A stretch of 64,000 bases of DNA from Pomphorhynchus laevis (Eukaryota; Acanthocephala; Palaeacanthocephala; Echinorhynchida; Pomphorhynchidae), in the NCBI GenBank assembly GCA_012934845.2, contig WNNJ02000939.1:78326-142325 (forward strand). Reading direction: 5' to 3'. Of this stretch, positions 12,566 to 24,700 are shown in pieces. The stretch's first letter is position 1. Every line of letters begins with the position of its first letter. Position numbers and translations under genes: made by a program. The notes under the pieces were generated by a model, which saw only the letters and a program-made list of their open reading frames with translations, was not told the origin of the DNA and did no database searches.

Positions 12566-12714
12566 CAGTGCATCACCACGAGGTATAATGGTGACCTTGT
12601 TTAAAGTATTACTGTGAACTGTGAAGTAACTAACAATTGTGTGACCGGCCTCGTGAAAAGCAGTTACTTTATTCGGATCAGCATTTGGTATACGAATGCA
12701 TTTGGTATTCTATA
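12566..12714 (-). pseudogene. YME1L/FtsH-type mitochondrial protease fragment
   Basis: The minus-strand frame reads IRIPNADPNKVTAFHEAGH, then TIVSYFTVHSNTLNKVTIIP, then RGDAL. The HEAGH zinc-binding motif followed by N-K-x-T-I-x-PRG is the signature of the peptidase domain of i-AAA proteases (YME1L). Normally GDAL is followed by GH and the rest of the domain; here the frame switches to LINE sequence at 12565. The upstream part of the gene is absent and a stop lies at about 12715. This is therefore a captured fragment of a host gene, either a single exon or a piece of a retrocopied mRNA, wedged between a Naiad piece and a LINE piece. A living YME1L gene presumably exists elsewhere. Confidence 0.65.
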
Positions 12715-12715
12715 A

Positions 12716-13135
12716 TATGTATGAATGCTCATACATAAAATATGTTTCTTGTAAATTTAAATATGTCATCTTTACGATATAAATTAATAGTAGTTTTAGT
12801 TAATGTTAATTTAATGTTCATATCTAGATATACACCTTCTTTATCATTAATATTGGTTTTGTTAAGAATAAGGCTTTCTCGATAAATTTGTTCACTAATT
12901 GAATAAAAATTATTAGAATTAAATACACATATATTATTCATATACCGAAACATATATTTCATACCTTTATATAATTTAGATTTATTTTTTTGCACAGTGA
13001 TGAACAAATTCATATTCTACGAAGCTTAAGAATAAGTCAGCTATAATTAGGCTACTATTACCACCCATTGAAACACCATTTATTTGTCTAAATATAGATG
13101 TCCCTACTTTTAAATAATTTTGATTTATTAAAATA
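12716..13135 (-). mobile_element. Naiad-like RT fragment
   Basis: The minus strand encodes the palm and downstream region of the Naiad-like RT ([37 protein letters not shown]), matching the copy at 35702-36283 closely. It is truncated by the YME1L fragment at one end. At the other, near 13110-13145, is a short foldback of its own sequence (AATTTTGATTTAT and complement). Broken. Confidence 0.8.
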
Positions 13136-13244
13136 AATCAAAATTATTAAAATTATAGAGACAGTTCGTAGTTATTAAAATATACCAAATAGGCGAAAGG
13201 CATTTTTGCACCAATAACATACCAGTAGCTTTAACTTGTATCGC

Positions 13245-14430
13245 TTGTCATGGAACGCCTAAAACTTAGTAAAATTTCTAAACAATTGGAATCCCAGTAT
13301 ATAATAGTGGATAGCCAATATGGCTTTCGTCCTAATCAACCATCTATTAGTAATATTCTGGTATCCATGTATTCATGGCAATCTGCATATGATAGAAAGA
13401 TTCAAACAGACGTTATATTTGTTGACTTTTATCGTACACCTGATACAGTATCGCATCATATTCTCAGAAGTATACAAAAATCTATCATCATATACAAAAA
13501 CTCAGAAGACTTCGTATAGATAAAATATCTCTTGGATTGCCGATTATTTATAGGATAGATCGTTAAAAATACGAGTTGGGTCAGACATTTCTAAACCTCG
13601 CAATATATTAGCTGGTATTCGCAAGGGCTCAGTAATTTCACCGTTTCTATTTGTGCTCTTTATCATTGATCTTCCTAAAGCTATTCAATCTTACATTGTT
13701 GTGTGTTGCGGATGATGCAAAGATTTATCGTGAGATTGTTAGTACGGATGATGTTAGTGTTTTGCAATAGGATATAAGCACTTTATTGAGATGACCCCAG
13801 ATAAATCTTCATATCTAGCGAGATGTGCCCATCTCACAATTAAACCAAATGTTTAATCTCATATAATCTGGACTCTGTAAACATACCAAAGGTATCAAAG
13901 TACAGATATATAGTGATAGTTTCGTCGAATTTGAGATATGCGGATAATACTAGGATAGTGTTTTGTCGAACATTCGTATTAATGATGCTGTCTAGGAGAT
14001 CATTCCAGTCATTTAGTTCGGATACATTTAGGAAGATATTTGTATTTTTTTGCCCACTATTGAATACGGCTTTTTTGTTAGCTTTCGGCAAACATTACCA
14101 GAATCTCGCTAAATAGAAAGAGTTTTGAGAGCAGGATCACACAATATAGTAGATTTATCGTATTTACCTTACGAAGATAGAATAAAATATTTGAATATGA
14201 CGTTATTAAGATATCATAGAACAATTATAAATCTTACGATTGTGTATAAGATAGTAGTGAATGACTTTGGATCAAAGGGACATAAGAAGCTATTTACTTT
14301 GTCATACAACCATCGCGCTAGGGGACATTAATGTTAATCATACCATGAATTCGGAGAATTTCGATGCATTGCCGATTTGCAAGTAGAACAATAAATAATA
14401 GGAATGGGTTTCAGCTGTTTAATAACTGTA
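13245..14430 (+). mobile_element. Decayed LINE RT fragment
   Basis: RT blocks are recognisable in order: SQYGFRPNQPSISNIL, VIFVDFYRTPDTV, ISPFLFVLFIIDLPKAI (about 13630) and ADDAKIYREIVSTDD (catalytic ADD near 13709). After a scrambled segment come RIKYLNMTLLRYHRTIINL and YKIVVNDFGSKGHKKLF (about 14150-14290), the usual C-terminal end of Jockey/CR1-like RTs. There are many stops and frame changes. Confidence 0.65.
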
Positions 14431-14566
14431 TACGAGATCTTTAGCAATTTAAAGCAAAAATCAATTATATCAATTAAACCTTCTTTTATAAGGTTTCTTT
14501 AATATTGTTAGTTATATTATAAAAATTCAATTACTAATAAAATTAAAGAATTTCCTTGCATAACCT

Positions 14567-14617
14567 CATAGGGTTATGACCCCATAGGGTTATGACCCCA
14601 TAGGGTTATGACCCCAT
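14567..14617. repeat. Short tandem repeat, 16-bp unit, three copies
   Basis: CATAGGGTTATGACCC is repeated three times at exact 16-bp spacing. The unit contains an imperfect dyad (GGGTTAT with ATAACC). It stands alone in AT-rich DNA. Confidence 0.75.
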
Positions 14618-14619
14618 CA

Positions 14620-15700
14620 TCTTGAATGATTAAGGAAAGTTGAGAGAATCATTAACTTGACAGGATAAAAATGTCCATTTTGATATAATTTTAAATCCTT
14701 CCATATTAAAATATCATTTATGATAATTTTTTGGTGTAATGAAGATTTGTTAAGTATACAATAGAAATTTTATATAAATGTTCATCTTCATACGTCTCTA
14801 TTTATTTCCCGCTATGACCTATCAACTTCCTGACCTCTAAAACGATTCTTCTACATTATGTTCATAGATTACATTTCGATCATCTAGATCTAACAGGCCA
14901 ATCACGATCTTAAGTTAGATAAATTTCCATCTTAAAATAAACGACTTTAAACCAATATGAACCAACTTTGTTGAGTTCAGATTCAATTTTGTATTCGACG
15001 ATTTGAAAATTCGGAGACCTATTAGTCAGAAAGCTGATATCGAATGTTTGCAATTACACCTAGAAACCATGATTGAGTAGTCCTTTACGAATGATCTGTT
15101 TCTGATGCAGAAAAGAACTTTTGCCTTCGTCTGTCGGGTAGCGCGAGTCCACTTTTTGCGGTGTACAAAATATTTCACATATAAAGGATTTGCGTGTCAG
15201 GTTTTTAGTAATCCAGATACGATTAAACATACCGATTATGTGTATTTAATAGCCCTATATATTATATTATTTATTAATATATCATTACTTTATTTTTAAA
15301 AATTTTGTAATAATGATTGATAAAGAACCTCGTGGTCAAAACTTTTAAATTAAGTTGTTTGCATCTTGTGCCTGACTTATTTTTGTTAACAAACTGAATC
15401 TGTATTCATGTGATAGTTCCAGCAGCTGTTTATATATTTTATATAACGTATAATATATAGCATTTGCAGTCGTTATATATCTGTTAAATATAACGAATTA
15501 AATACGGCTTGTATGATCATTGCTTTTAAAAAAATGAATTTTTTAAAAGAATAAATAAATCAATATCTTGTAATACTACCATTATATAATATTTATATCT
15601 ATAGAAATATTGTTTTATTTTAGCATTTTATATCGTTTTTATAATGATACAATGAAATATAAACAATCCCTTGCTGTAATAAATGTTAAATTATTGTTTT
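14620..15700. other. Gene-poor region upstream of RBM19
   Basis: This region should hold the RBM19 promoter, but I see no reliable core promoter element. A few short open frames (for example 15105-15299) have no recognisable product. Confidence 0.5.
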
Positions 15701-15726
15701 GTAGATTATTACACAAAATCTTAAGG

Positions 15727-15768
15727 ATGGAAATATCACGAGTATTTATCAAAGATCTTCCAAATGAT
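15727..15768 (+). CDS. RBM19: RBM19 exon 1 (start codon)
   Basis: ATG opens [14 protein letters not shown], the first strand of RRM1. The donor GTAAGC follows in phase 0. An acceptor-like TTGTTTTGTAG ends 22 bases before the ATG, hinting at a 5' UTR intron or a trans-splice site. Confidence 0.88.
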
Positions 15769-18700
15769 GTAAGCGATATTTCTTTATCGAGGATACTTTA
15801 ATTAATTAAAAACATTCGTTAACTAATATCAAATATTATTCATTAAGTTAACTTAGGAAATTTAAATTAAATTTCATAAATTTCATAAATTATAATTTAC
15901 CGAGTTTATTTTTACCCAATTATTTTATATTAATAATATAAAATATTATATTTAATATATGATATTATATAATGCTGCTCTTATAAAATATTCAATTACG
16001 TTTTAACGTAATTTAATTAATAAAATATTCAATTGATCATTAAATAATTAACTTGTTATTTAATATTAATTATTAATAAACTGTTAATTAATTTTAATTT
16101 AAAAAATGTACTTTTAGTTTAATAAATTATAAGAGTTTGAAAATTTAGAGTTTTAACTTTTTATTTTAAAATAAATTGTAAGAATTTATTCCTTTACATT
16201 TAATACACATTGAATACACATTGAATACATAACAAATTCCATTCGGAATCCTGGCCGTTGTTTCATTCCGCGCAGTCGGAATTAACTTCTATATGCCGAA
16301 TCTAGTTTTGGATCCAACGAGTGAAACGAACAGTCAGCAACCCCAACGAGTGAAACGAACAGTCTAAAACAGTCTCTGCTAAGTATATAAGTATGGTCTG
16401 CACAGTAAATGTTTTGGTTCCAGAACGAAACCCTAAGACGTTTAAGCAACGTGTTGGAAATGCCTTCTTTTACTGTCCGAAACGACCAGTGGGTACTTCA
16501 TTCTACTGATTAGTGTTGCCGAGTACACTATCATTTCGATGCTGAAGTGGTCGTCTAGAAATGACATTGATCCTGCAGTTCGTTGATCGTGGCCAGTTTC
16601 AATCGGCAGCTACATTGGATGTGTACGAATTCCATTCGGAATCCTGGCCGTTGTTTCATTCCGCACAGTCGGTTTAATTGCCTGAGAGGCGATTTGACAA
16701 TATTCAAAACTATGTTGAAAGTTTCTAGAAGACCTTCGCCAAACGTAAAGAAAGCAAAATTTTACGCGCACTTACAGTTCCTCGAATATTGACTTGTCCA
16801 CCGACTCGTCACTAATAGATTACGCATTAAGAAAAAGATAAAAGTGATTTTTCTATTATCCCTGAGAGTAAACCACGTACTCTACAATAACGTTGGAATC
16901 GAGCTAAACAACAAGCAGTCATGTCATTTACCAAAATTCTTGACGAATTTTATTCAGTTGCATATAGTAAAGAAGATTTTTTACAAGACTCGACTGTCTG
17001 AATTAGATATAATGAACAAGTGCGAAAAGCTTAGCGAATTATGCAAACCATATGTTGCCCTATGGAACTAAAAAACATATCGATAACACGCAATATGTGC
17101 TTTCGGCGTAAACGACATTGGAAGAGAGGAAAAATTAATAATTGACACTAGCAATTATCGGATGAATTTATCGGATGCCACATTGACAACAAACCAATCC
17201 GATGCGCTTTTTCTCGGATACAAGAGAATTCAACCGCTTGAGGCTGTTGAATAATATTAAATCTACAATATTTCAAACGTCGAGCGTCAAAATCATAAAC
17301 ACCAGATATCAAAAACAATTATAGAGAATGATAAATTACAAAAATATTAAAAAATCATGCCACATGAGGAATATCAATGTAATTTAAACAAAGTCAAAAG
17401 ACATGCATTGAAAGAACTCAGCTAAAATCCCGATATTGTTGTTGTGCCGCAGACAAAGGTGGTCAAATGATTATACGGAGCAAATCCTAATATTAATCCA
17501 AAGACACACGCCATCTTCAAGCACCGATCTATGAAAAATCAAACAATGAAGAATTTTTGAAATCCGACAAAAAATCAAAGAATGCATTTAATCATACTAC
17601 CAATCCCCGCTAAATACAGAGCTCACAAATAAAACGGCAACCCCTGGTAGCTTCTCTACTTGTTGCTGTAACTACACAAACGAATTACTCCCTGCCCTAG
17701 CATAGCAATCATCAGCAACTACAACACCTACGGAAAATTTGTCAAGACATCCATGATGAACTTTATCCATTTCTAATATCGAGACCATCGTTCATTAGAA
17801 GTACATACGACTTTATAAAAAATTCAACCAACTAACCACACTAGACATCACTTCATTTTATATTAGCATAGACAGCAATAATGGATTAGATTGTGCAAAT
17901 AAAGCTACGATACAATCAAATTAGGATAAAATCAAGATGGCAGAATTAATAAATTGTTATCACTAGTACTAAACTCTAATTACTTTACATTCAACGAATA
18001 TGTGTCCAAAGAAATGATACCGCTATGGGAACACAATGTGCCTCAACCTATACCGGCATATTTGTTGCGGATTTGGAGGGGAGGTTCATCTTCGGCAGAA
18101 ATAGAAAATCTAGTGCATTGATTCAATATGTCGACGACATCCTAGTCATATGAAATCACAACAAAAGTGATCTTTTGGCATATGCTAATGAATTTGACCT
18201 CCTTTGGTGAACTACAATTTAGCTTGCAAGTAGCAGAGAATAACGAACTGCCTTTTCTTGACGTGTTGTTACACAAGAATGATAAATCAAAGTGGGAAAC
18301 GAGAGTGCACCATAAATCAGATGGACTTAGATCTTTTATTCCTGTAACCAGTTTTCACGATCCAAAAATAGTGAATAGTCATTTGAAATGAGTGTATCAG
18401 ACTATGTAATATATGTTCTTCTACAAAACATTTCGAACTTGAATTGACCGAATTGATAAATCACTAGAGAAATGATACACTTATTGTCAAATAATGACAA
18501 ATGCTAACCATGTAAGAAAATTATCGCGAAATCAATTACTTCAAATCAATGCAACCAATGAAATTCCTAAGAATATTCGTCCTAAAGAAAATATTCTAAC
18601 ATTCGATTATCATCCCTCTCTCTATGCCAAACTAAAAAAGAAATCACTACAATTCTAAAATCAATTCCTCCCAAATTTATGGACAACATACGACATCTAA

Positions 18701-21700
18701 TCATACGGTTAAAAAGCACAGTAGCAATTGGATGTATGTTTGGTAGACATTTCAAGTCTCAAACTCGCCAAAAAAGTTGTCGAGTTTGAGATTAAAATTA
18801 AATGACAAAACACTTTCAAACGCAGTATAACGAATTATCATACAAAATAAAAGGTGAACATTTAAGCAAATCAAAAGGAGTTGTATATTTAAGTACGTTC
18901 AAAGACTGTAGTAACAATACGTCGGCGAATCATCTAGACCAATGAATCTAAGAGCCAACAAACGTCGAACAAATATTAAATTCAAACTCAACACGAATCA
19001 CGGTGCTTTAGATCATGTAATAAATCATTAAAATCACACCTTCTCTACAACACGTTTGGAAAGTGATATCAACGATCAACCAAAGCGAAGAATGGTAGAA
19101 CAATTCTGGATAGGAAAGCTTGCAACCGATCATAAATTAAATCAAAAACATTGGTTCCACTTACCATAAATAGTTGAAAAAGAAAATATTACACCGTCAC
19201 TTCCTTCTCAGTAAAATGGCGACTACGTTCTTCCAGAGCACAACCCACTACACATATTCGAGACTTGCTGTAAATGAATGTAAAATAACTGAAGAAGATG
19301 CTCACGCATCGATGATCACGAATTTTTTAATTTCAGCTTTTTATTCTAATGATTCCGGTAGCTTCTTTATCAGAATGATGATGCAGCTATGATGATGCTA
19401 TATTCTGATAAAAATACTTTAATTGAGATTTAAATTTTGATAATTTTAAAAATCTTGAGAAATTTTTTGTGAAAAAATTTTAAGAGCTTAAACACATACA
19501 ACATTGGGTGTCATAGTTTTTAAAAATTAATACACTTTAATATATCTTATTGACTATTTGAAATTAAATATTACAAGATTAAATAGCTGGGTTTTATAAA
19601 TATTTTGCTTCCAAGATATCCGATAAGATTTTACGTAAACGCTTTGACGATTGTGGAACTATAACCGATTAGTTATAACCAATAACACCCAATCTTGATT
19701 ACTTACAACATTGGGTGTCATAATGTTTCTAATTTATATACAATTAAATATATTTTTATCGACTATTTTAAATTAAATATTACAAGATTAAATAACTAGG
19801 TTTTATAAATATTTTGCTTCCAAGATATCCGATAAGATTTTACGTAAACGCTTTGACGATTGTGGAACTATAACCGATGTGCGATTATTGTATAGAAGGG
19901 ATGGAGGATTCCGACGAATTGCTACAATTGGATTTAAAAATTCAGAGGAAGCTCAAGTAGCAATAAAACGCAATAACCGGTCTTTTATCAACAATTCTAG
20001 AATCACCGTAAGTATCTTTTTGTTGTCATATTAATTGTATTAACACATATATAATATACAGCATAATAATCAAACTATATTTCATAAACATATGAGATTA
20101 ATAGGACATGATATTAAAAACTGTAAATTATTTATTTTAGAACATATTATCGAAGAAAACATTTCAATATTAAATCAAAAACTATTAGAAAAAGAAGATT
20201 TTTGGATTAAAACGCTTAATTCCATGTACCCATTAGGATTGAATGACGTGGTACAAGGAATTGGCAGAAGTAGTATAATACATAATAAACAACTATATTA
20301 TAATAATCCGGTTAAACGCAAACCAAGAAGTCATGGTGATAAAAGGAATAGGAAAAATAGAGTTAAAAATATTAAAAAAGATATGTATATAAATGAACAA
20401 TTAGAAATGTTAAAACAACTTTTAAGTGATAATAAGCTAAAAGATCTTTATGTAAATATAAGAAGTTTTTCTAAAGATATCATATGTTCAATAAATCAAA
20501 AATTAATTAACGACTATGATAGGCTAAGTTGTATAATAGACAGTTATTGTAATACAAAATACTATAATCGTACAATAAATGTTAATAATAACAATAGAAA
20601 ATATACATTAACCATAAACTTCATTGATAAATGTATAGATAACATAAATATAGCCGGACTTTTAAATAATTCTAAAAGTAAAGAAATAATAGGGTCAGAT
20701 TTAAGTAAATAAATTCCTAAAATAAGGAATAAACTCCTACTACCATTAGGTCGAAAAATTTGTAATTATAATAAAGAATTAAAATCAATATATAACGATA
20801 ATATTAGAAACATAATGGAAACAGAATGCAATTGTAAAAGTCTTATTTTTGATAAAATTAATGAACATGTACCCATAATCTAGAATTAATTGAAAACAAT
20901 GAATTAAGGAAAATGCTATCAAAAAGGTATAAATAAATATAAATAAATTGAATTAATAAAATAAATGAACACATATGCACTCATAATATAGAATTAATTA
21001 AAAATTGTGAATTAAGAAAGCTGCTATCAAGAGGGTATAAATATAGATTAATTTTATTTCATTTTTTAATACAAGTTTTTATTATAAATAAAAACTATTT
21101 ATTTTTAATTAATTGAATTTATTATAACAAACAAAAATTTATAATTAAACTGAAGAAAATTCGTCAATCTTCGTAAACTTCCTCAAGTCTACCGCGAAAT
21201 CTGCTATGCATATCAACAAATTAATATTTCATGTTTTGGCAAAGTGGCCCTCAAGTCTAGAGTCTTGGCGCGAAGAGGGATTCTGCGATGATAATATTTG
21301 CGTAGGGGTGTCGATTTGACGTGTGCTGGTGAACTTATAGGAAACGGGGACATGGTAGCGTAGACCCCTTAGACAACAAGATGATGCCCTGGCCAAGACA
21401 ACGCTTATTGGTCTGCGAATTTCTGACGCAATGATATTATATTTCCTGCCCGTTTTATCCACCGTTCTTTCCGCAATTGTCTTTATGACGAATTTTGCCG
21501 TAATTCCTGCTCCACCTTTCATCGAAAAAGTTAGTGGGAAAAACTCCTTTGCTCCACATCAACTATCCTTTCAAGGTATTGATTCCTCTTTCTCATCTCG
21601 TGATAACCGTGTGCATTGGCAGGGGTTCTCTGGGAATAGGAAGGAGCATTGGAGTTGAATACGACAATGTCCATGAAGGACCGCCTTTGCCCATTTCCCA

Positions 21701-24700
21701 AGAGACCTGTACATACTATATCCGAGCGGGCGTCTTGATCTCTTGTTGTATTAGGCGAATCAAATACATGCGATGGGTGTACTGGAGCTAGGACGGGTTC
21801 GACCGCTACGCACGAAGAAACTCTGCTTAAATATCTTGCTATTATGTCGCGCAGTGAATTATGGCGAGTGATTGGCAAACCACCGTTTTTACACGACAAT
21901 TTTTCACGAGTAGAAAGGCGACAGTCCTCACTTTCGATTGGCCTTGCAGATATCCACAATGAGGCACCTTTTTCTCTGGCGTATGGGATGGTGTTGAGCA
22001 ATATGGATGGTCCAGACGCCTTTATGCTTTCGTGAATCGCCGCCCAAAAGTTTGACTTCTGACGAACAATCGTTCTAATCGTCTCTTGCATTGCTTCTTC
22101 CCTCGAGTCAACAGATTTCAATGTATGAAATAACAATAAAGACCAACCATATTCTAATTCGTGCATCACCGATATATCACGGACTCCCAATCCACCCATT
22201 CCTACTGGGAGACTGAAAACCTGTCTGAGGTAATCCGATATTAGTGGTATTCCACATATTTTAGGAAACAGAGTGTTCCTTATTGCATTATTCACAGGAT
22301 TTAAACGGACACGGTCAAATTGACATGTCCTTAGGACGAACGCCCACCTGTGCTGAATATAGTTAGTTAAACAAGCGTGAGCACACTGGGTCAATTGCGG
22401 CTACCTCGGCGAAGCTGTTTACAAGCGACAACCAATTTCTGACCCCTTTGACGATCCACTCGTCTGTAAACTCTTTGGAGCCTATTTGGAGATCACAGGA
22501 CTTCAGCTCCATCTGATCTTATCGAAATTGCGGAATTAGCAAAAACCTCTTCCGCGTGCTTGGCGTTAGAGGGGTGAACGAGAAGGCAGCATTTTGCGGG
22601 GTTACAGTGGAAGCCATAAGCCAGACCTTCAGCTATCACGAAATTTAGAGCCGGAAGGCATGCTCCGACTGATCCCACGACATTCGCATCGTCTGCATAC
22701 CATTTATGTGTGGCTGAAGGCACGTGACTTTGTAGACGATCGATCAGAGAAGTGACGCTGCTGCATATGCCACCATCGAAAGCGGATCGCCTTGTGTGAA
22801 ACCTTCGGACGGTTACCAGATTTCATTATCCACCGTCATTATTCCCGTTCCTCCGTATAAATTGGCTAAGACACCATCAAGGCCGGACACACGAACTGCA
22901 TATTTCGAAGCGCCAACTTCCTGTTAACAGAAATGAATGCGTTTGAGGCATCCAGCATTAAGATACAGTTATTCGAATCACTTTCAAACTTGAATCTGAT
23001 ATCATGAATGACTTGCTCAACTCCGCATTTTTGACCGGCACATAATTAGACACTGCCTGCGATCGTCTGAATGTGCTTGCGTATTTTTCGAAGAATAACT
23101 TTGCTGATTATTCTACGAGGAACCTCACATATTCCTATTAGCCTGACGCCAGGCTTCTTGTCGAGAGCTACTAGTCTGAACGCAGTTAATCTCATAACAC
23201 AACTAACAGGAATCTGTTTCGATGCCAGATGAATTGCGAGGCCATCCATCGCCTCCGCCAACGCCCTTGAATAATTTCCAAAGTTACAGAGAAAGGAGCG
23301 CCACATTGATGCGTCGGTTCCGGATGGACCTGCAGATCACTTTGTTCGTAGTGCCGCCTCCACTATCGAGGTCGCATCGATTGATGAAAATATTATTGGG
23401 TGAAATGGCATACTGTCGCTTAATGGTTTATTTAGGATGCACACGACATAATCTCAGCCGCTTCAGGATGTTTCTCCTTGAGGATTGAACTTACACTCTT
23501 ACCATCTACTTCGGGGGATAGACTGTGTATCCAATCCAATGCCCCCTCCTTTTCAAGAATCCGAGTAGCACGAGTTATGTTGCCAATTGACATATGCTTA
23601 CAGAAATTGTTCTTCCAATCTCGTAATGCAGATTTTCTTCGGCTTATCGGTATATTCGACTGAAGTACGCACTCCTCTTCAAATAACGAATCATAATCTT
23701 CACTTTCCCATTGGGCCAGTCTCCTTTGCAACTCTTTCTGTATAATGGCAACTTTTCGTGAATCGAACCTCTGAAGAACAAGTTAATAAAGTAACGTGGC
23801 TTTTAACAGATATGATCCATCCTGATCAATTTCACTGCATGCATCGTTGTACAACGTCCTCAGGACGCGAATAAAATTACTTGATTCATTACATTTGTGA
23901 AGTGTTATGAGGTTCAGTTTCCATCTTATCGTCTTGGCGAATAATTTCCTCAGTGTCGACTTTCGATGTTGAATTACTCTTCTTGTAATCGGGGTCGCAC
24001 TTCCGGCTATGTTTGCATCGCCATGAACATCTGTTACCAATCCCTGTTCCGCAAATGTTATCCTTGGCGAGCCGCTACAATCAAATTTGACTGGTCCATT
24101 ATTTCCACAGTTGGGGCTGCGCAGTCTGTGCATGGTTTTCCTGCCTTCACACATATGCAACCCTTGCAGATCTCGTTCTGTCCGTCCTAAACCACAGCAT
24201 CTGGGTGAGTTACGAGGTTTGCCCTTAGTCATCCTGTAGTTACTTTCTGTGTTTTATTGTGTGTTTACTTTACGTTTATATTGTAATAAGCTTCTGTAAT
24301 CAGAAAGTTTTACTCAGAAAGTTTTACCCAGAAAGTTTTGATCTTTGCCCAGATTTCTTGACAAGGAGCTCGAAGGCTTGCCTCGGGTCGTGATCGTTTG
24401 ATCGGCGGCTGTAGGAGCGAAGGCGCGCGAGCGAAGCGAGCGCGTCTGAAAGTCAATCGTCTGGAAGTCGATCGTCTGGAAGTCAATCGTCTGGAAGTCA
24501 ATCGTCTGGAAGTCAATCGTCTGGAAGTCAATCGTCTGGAAGTCAATCGTCTGGAAGTCAATCGTCTGGAAGTCAATCGTCTGGAAGTCAATCGTCTGGA
24601 AGTCAATCGTCTGGAAGTCAATCGTCTGGAAGTCAATCGTCTGGAAGTCAATCGTCTGGAAGTCAATCGTCTGGAAGTCAATCGTCTGGAAGTCAATCGT

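Noticed and set aside
14567-14617. Telomere-like repeat because of its TAGGG string
   Set aside because: A 16-bp unit in three copies with a dyad is not a telomere motif, and it stands alone.
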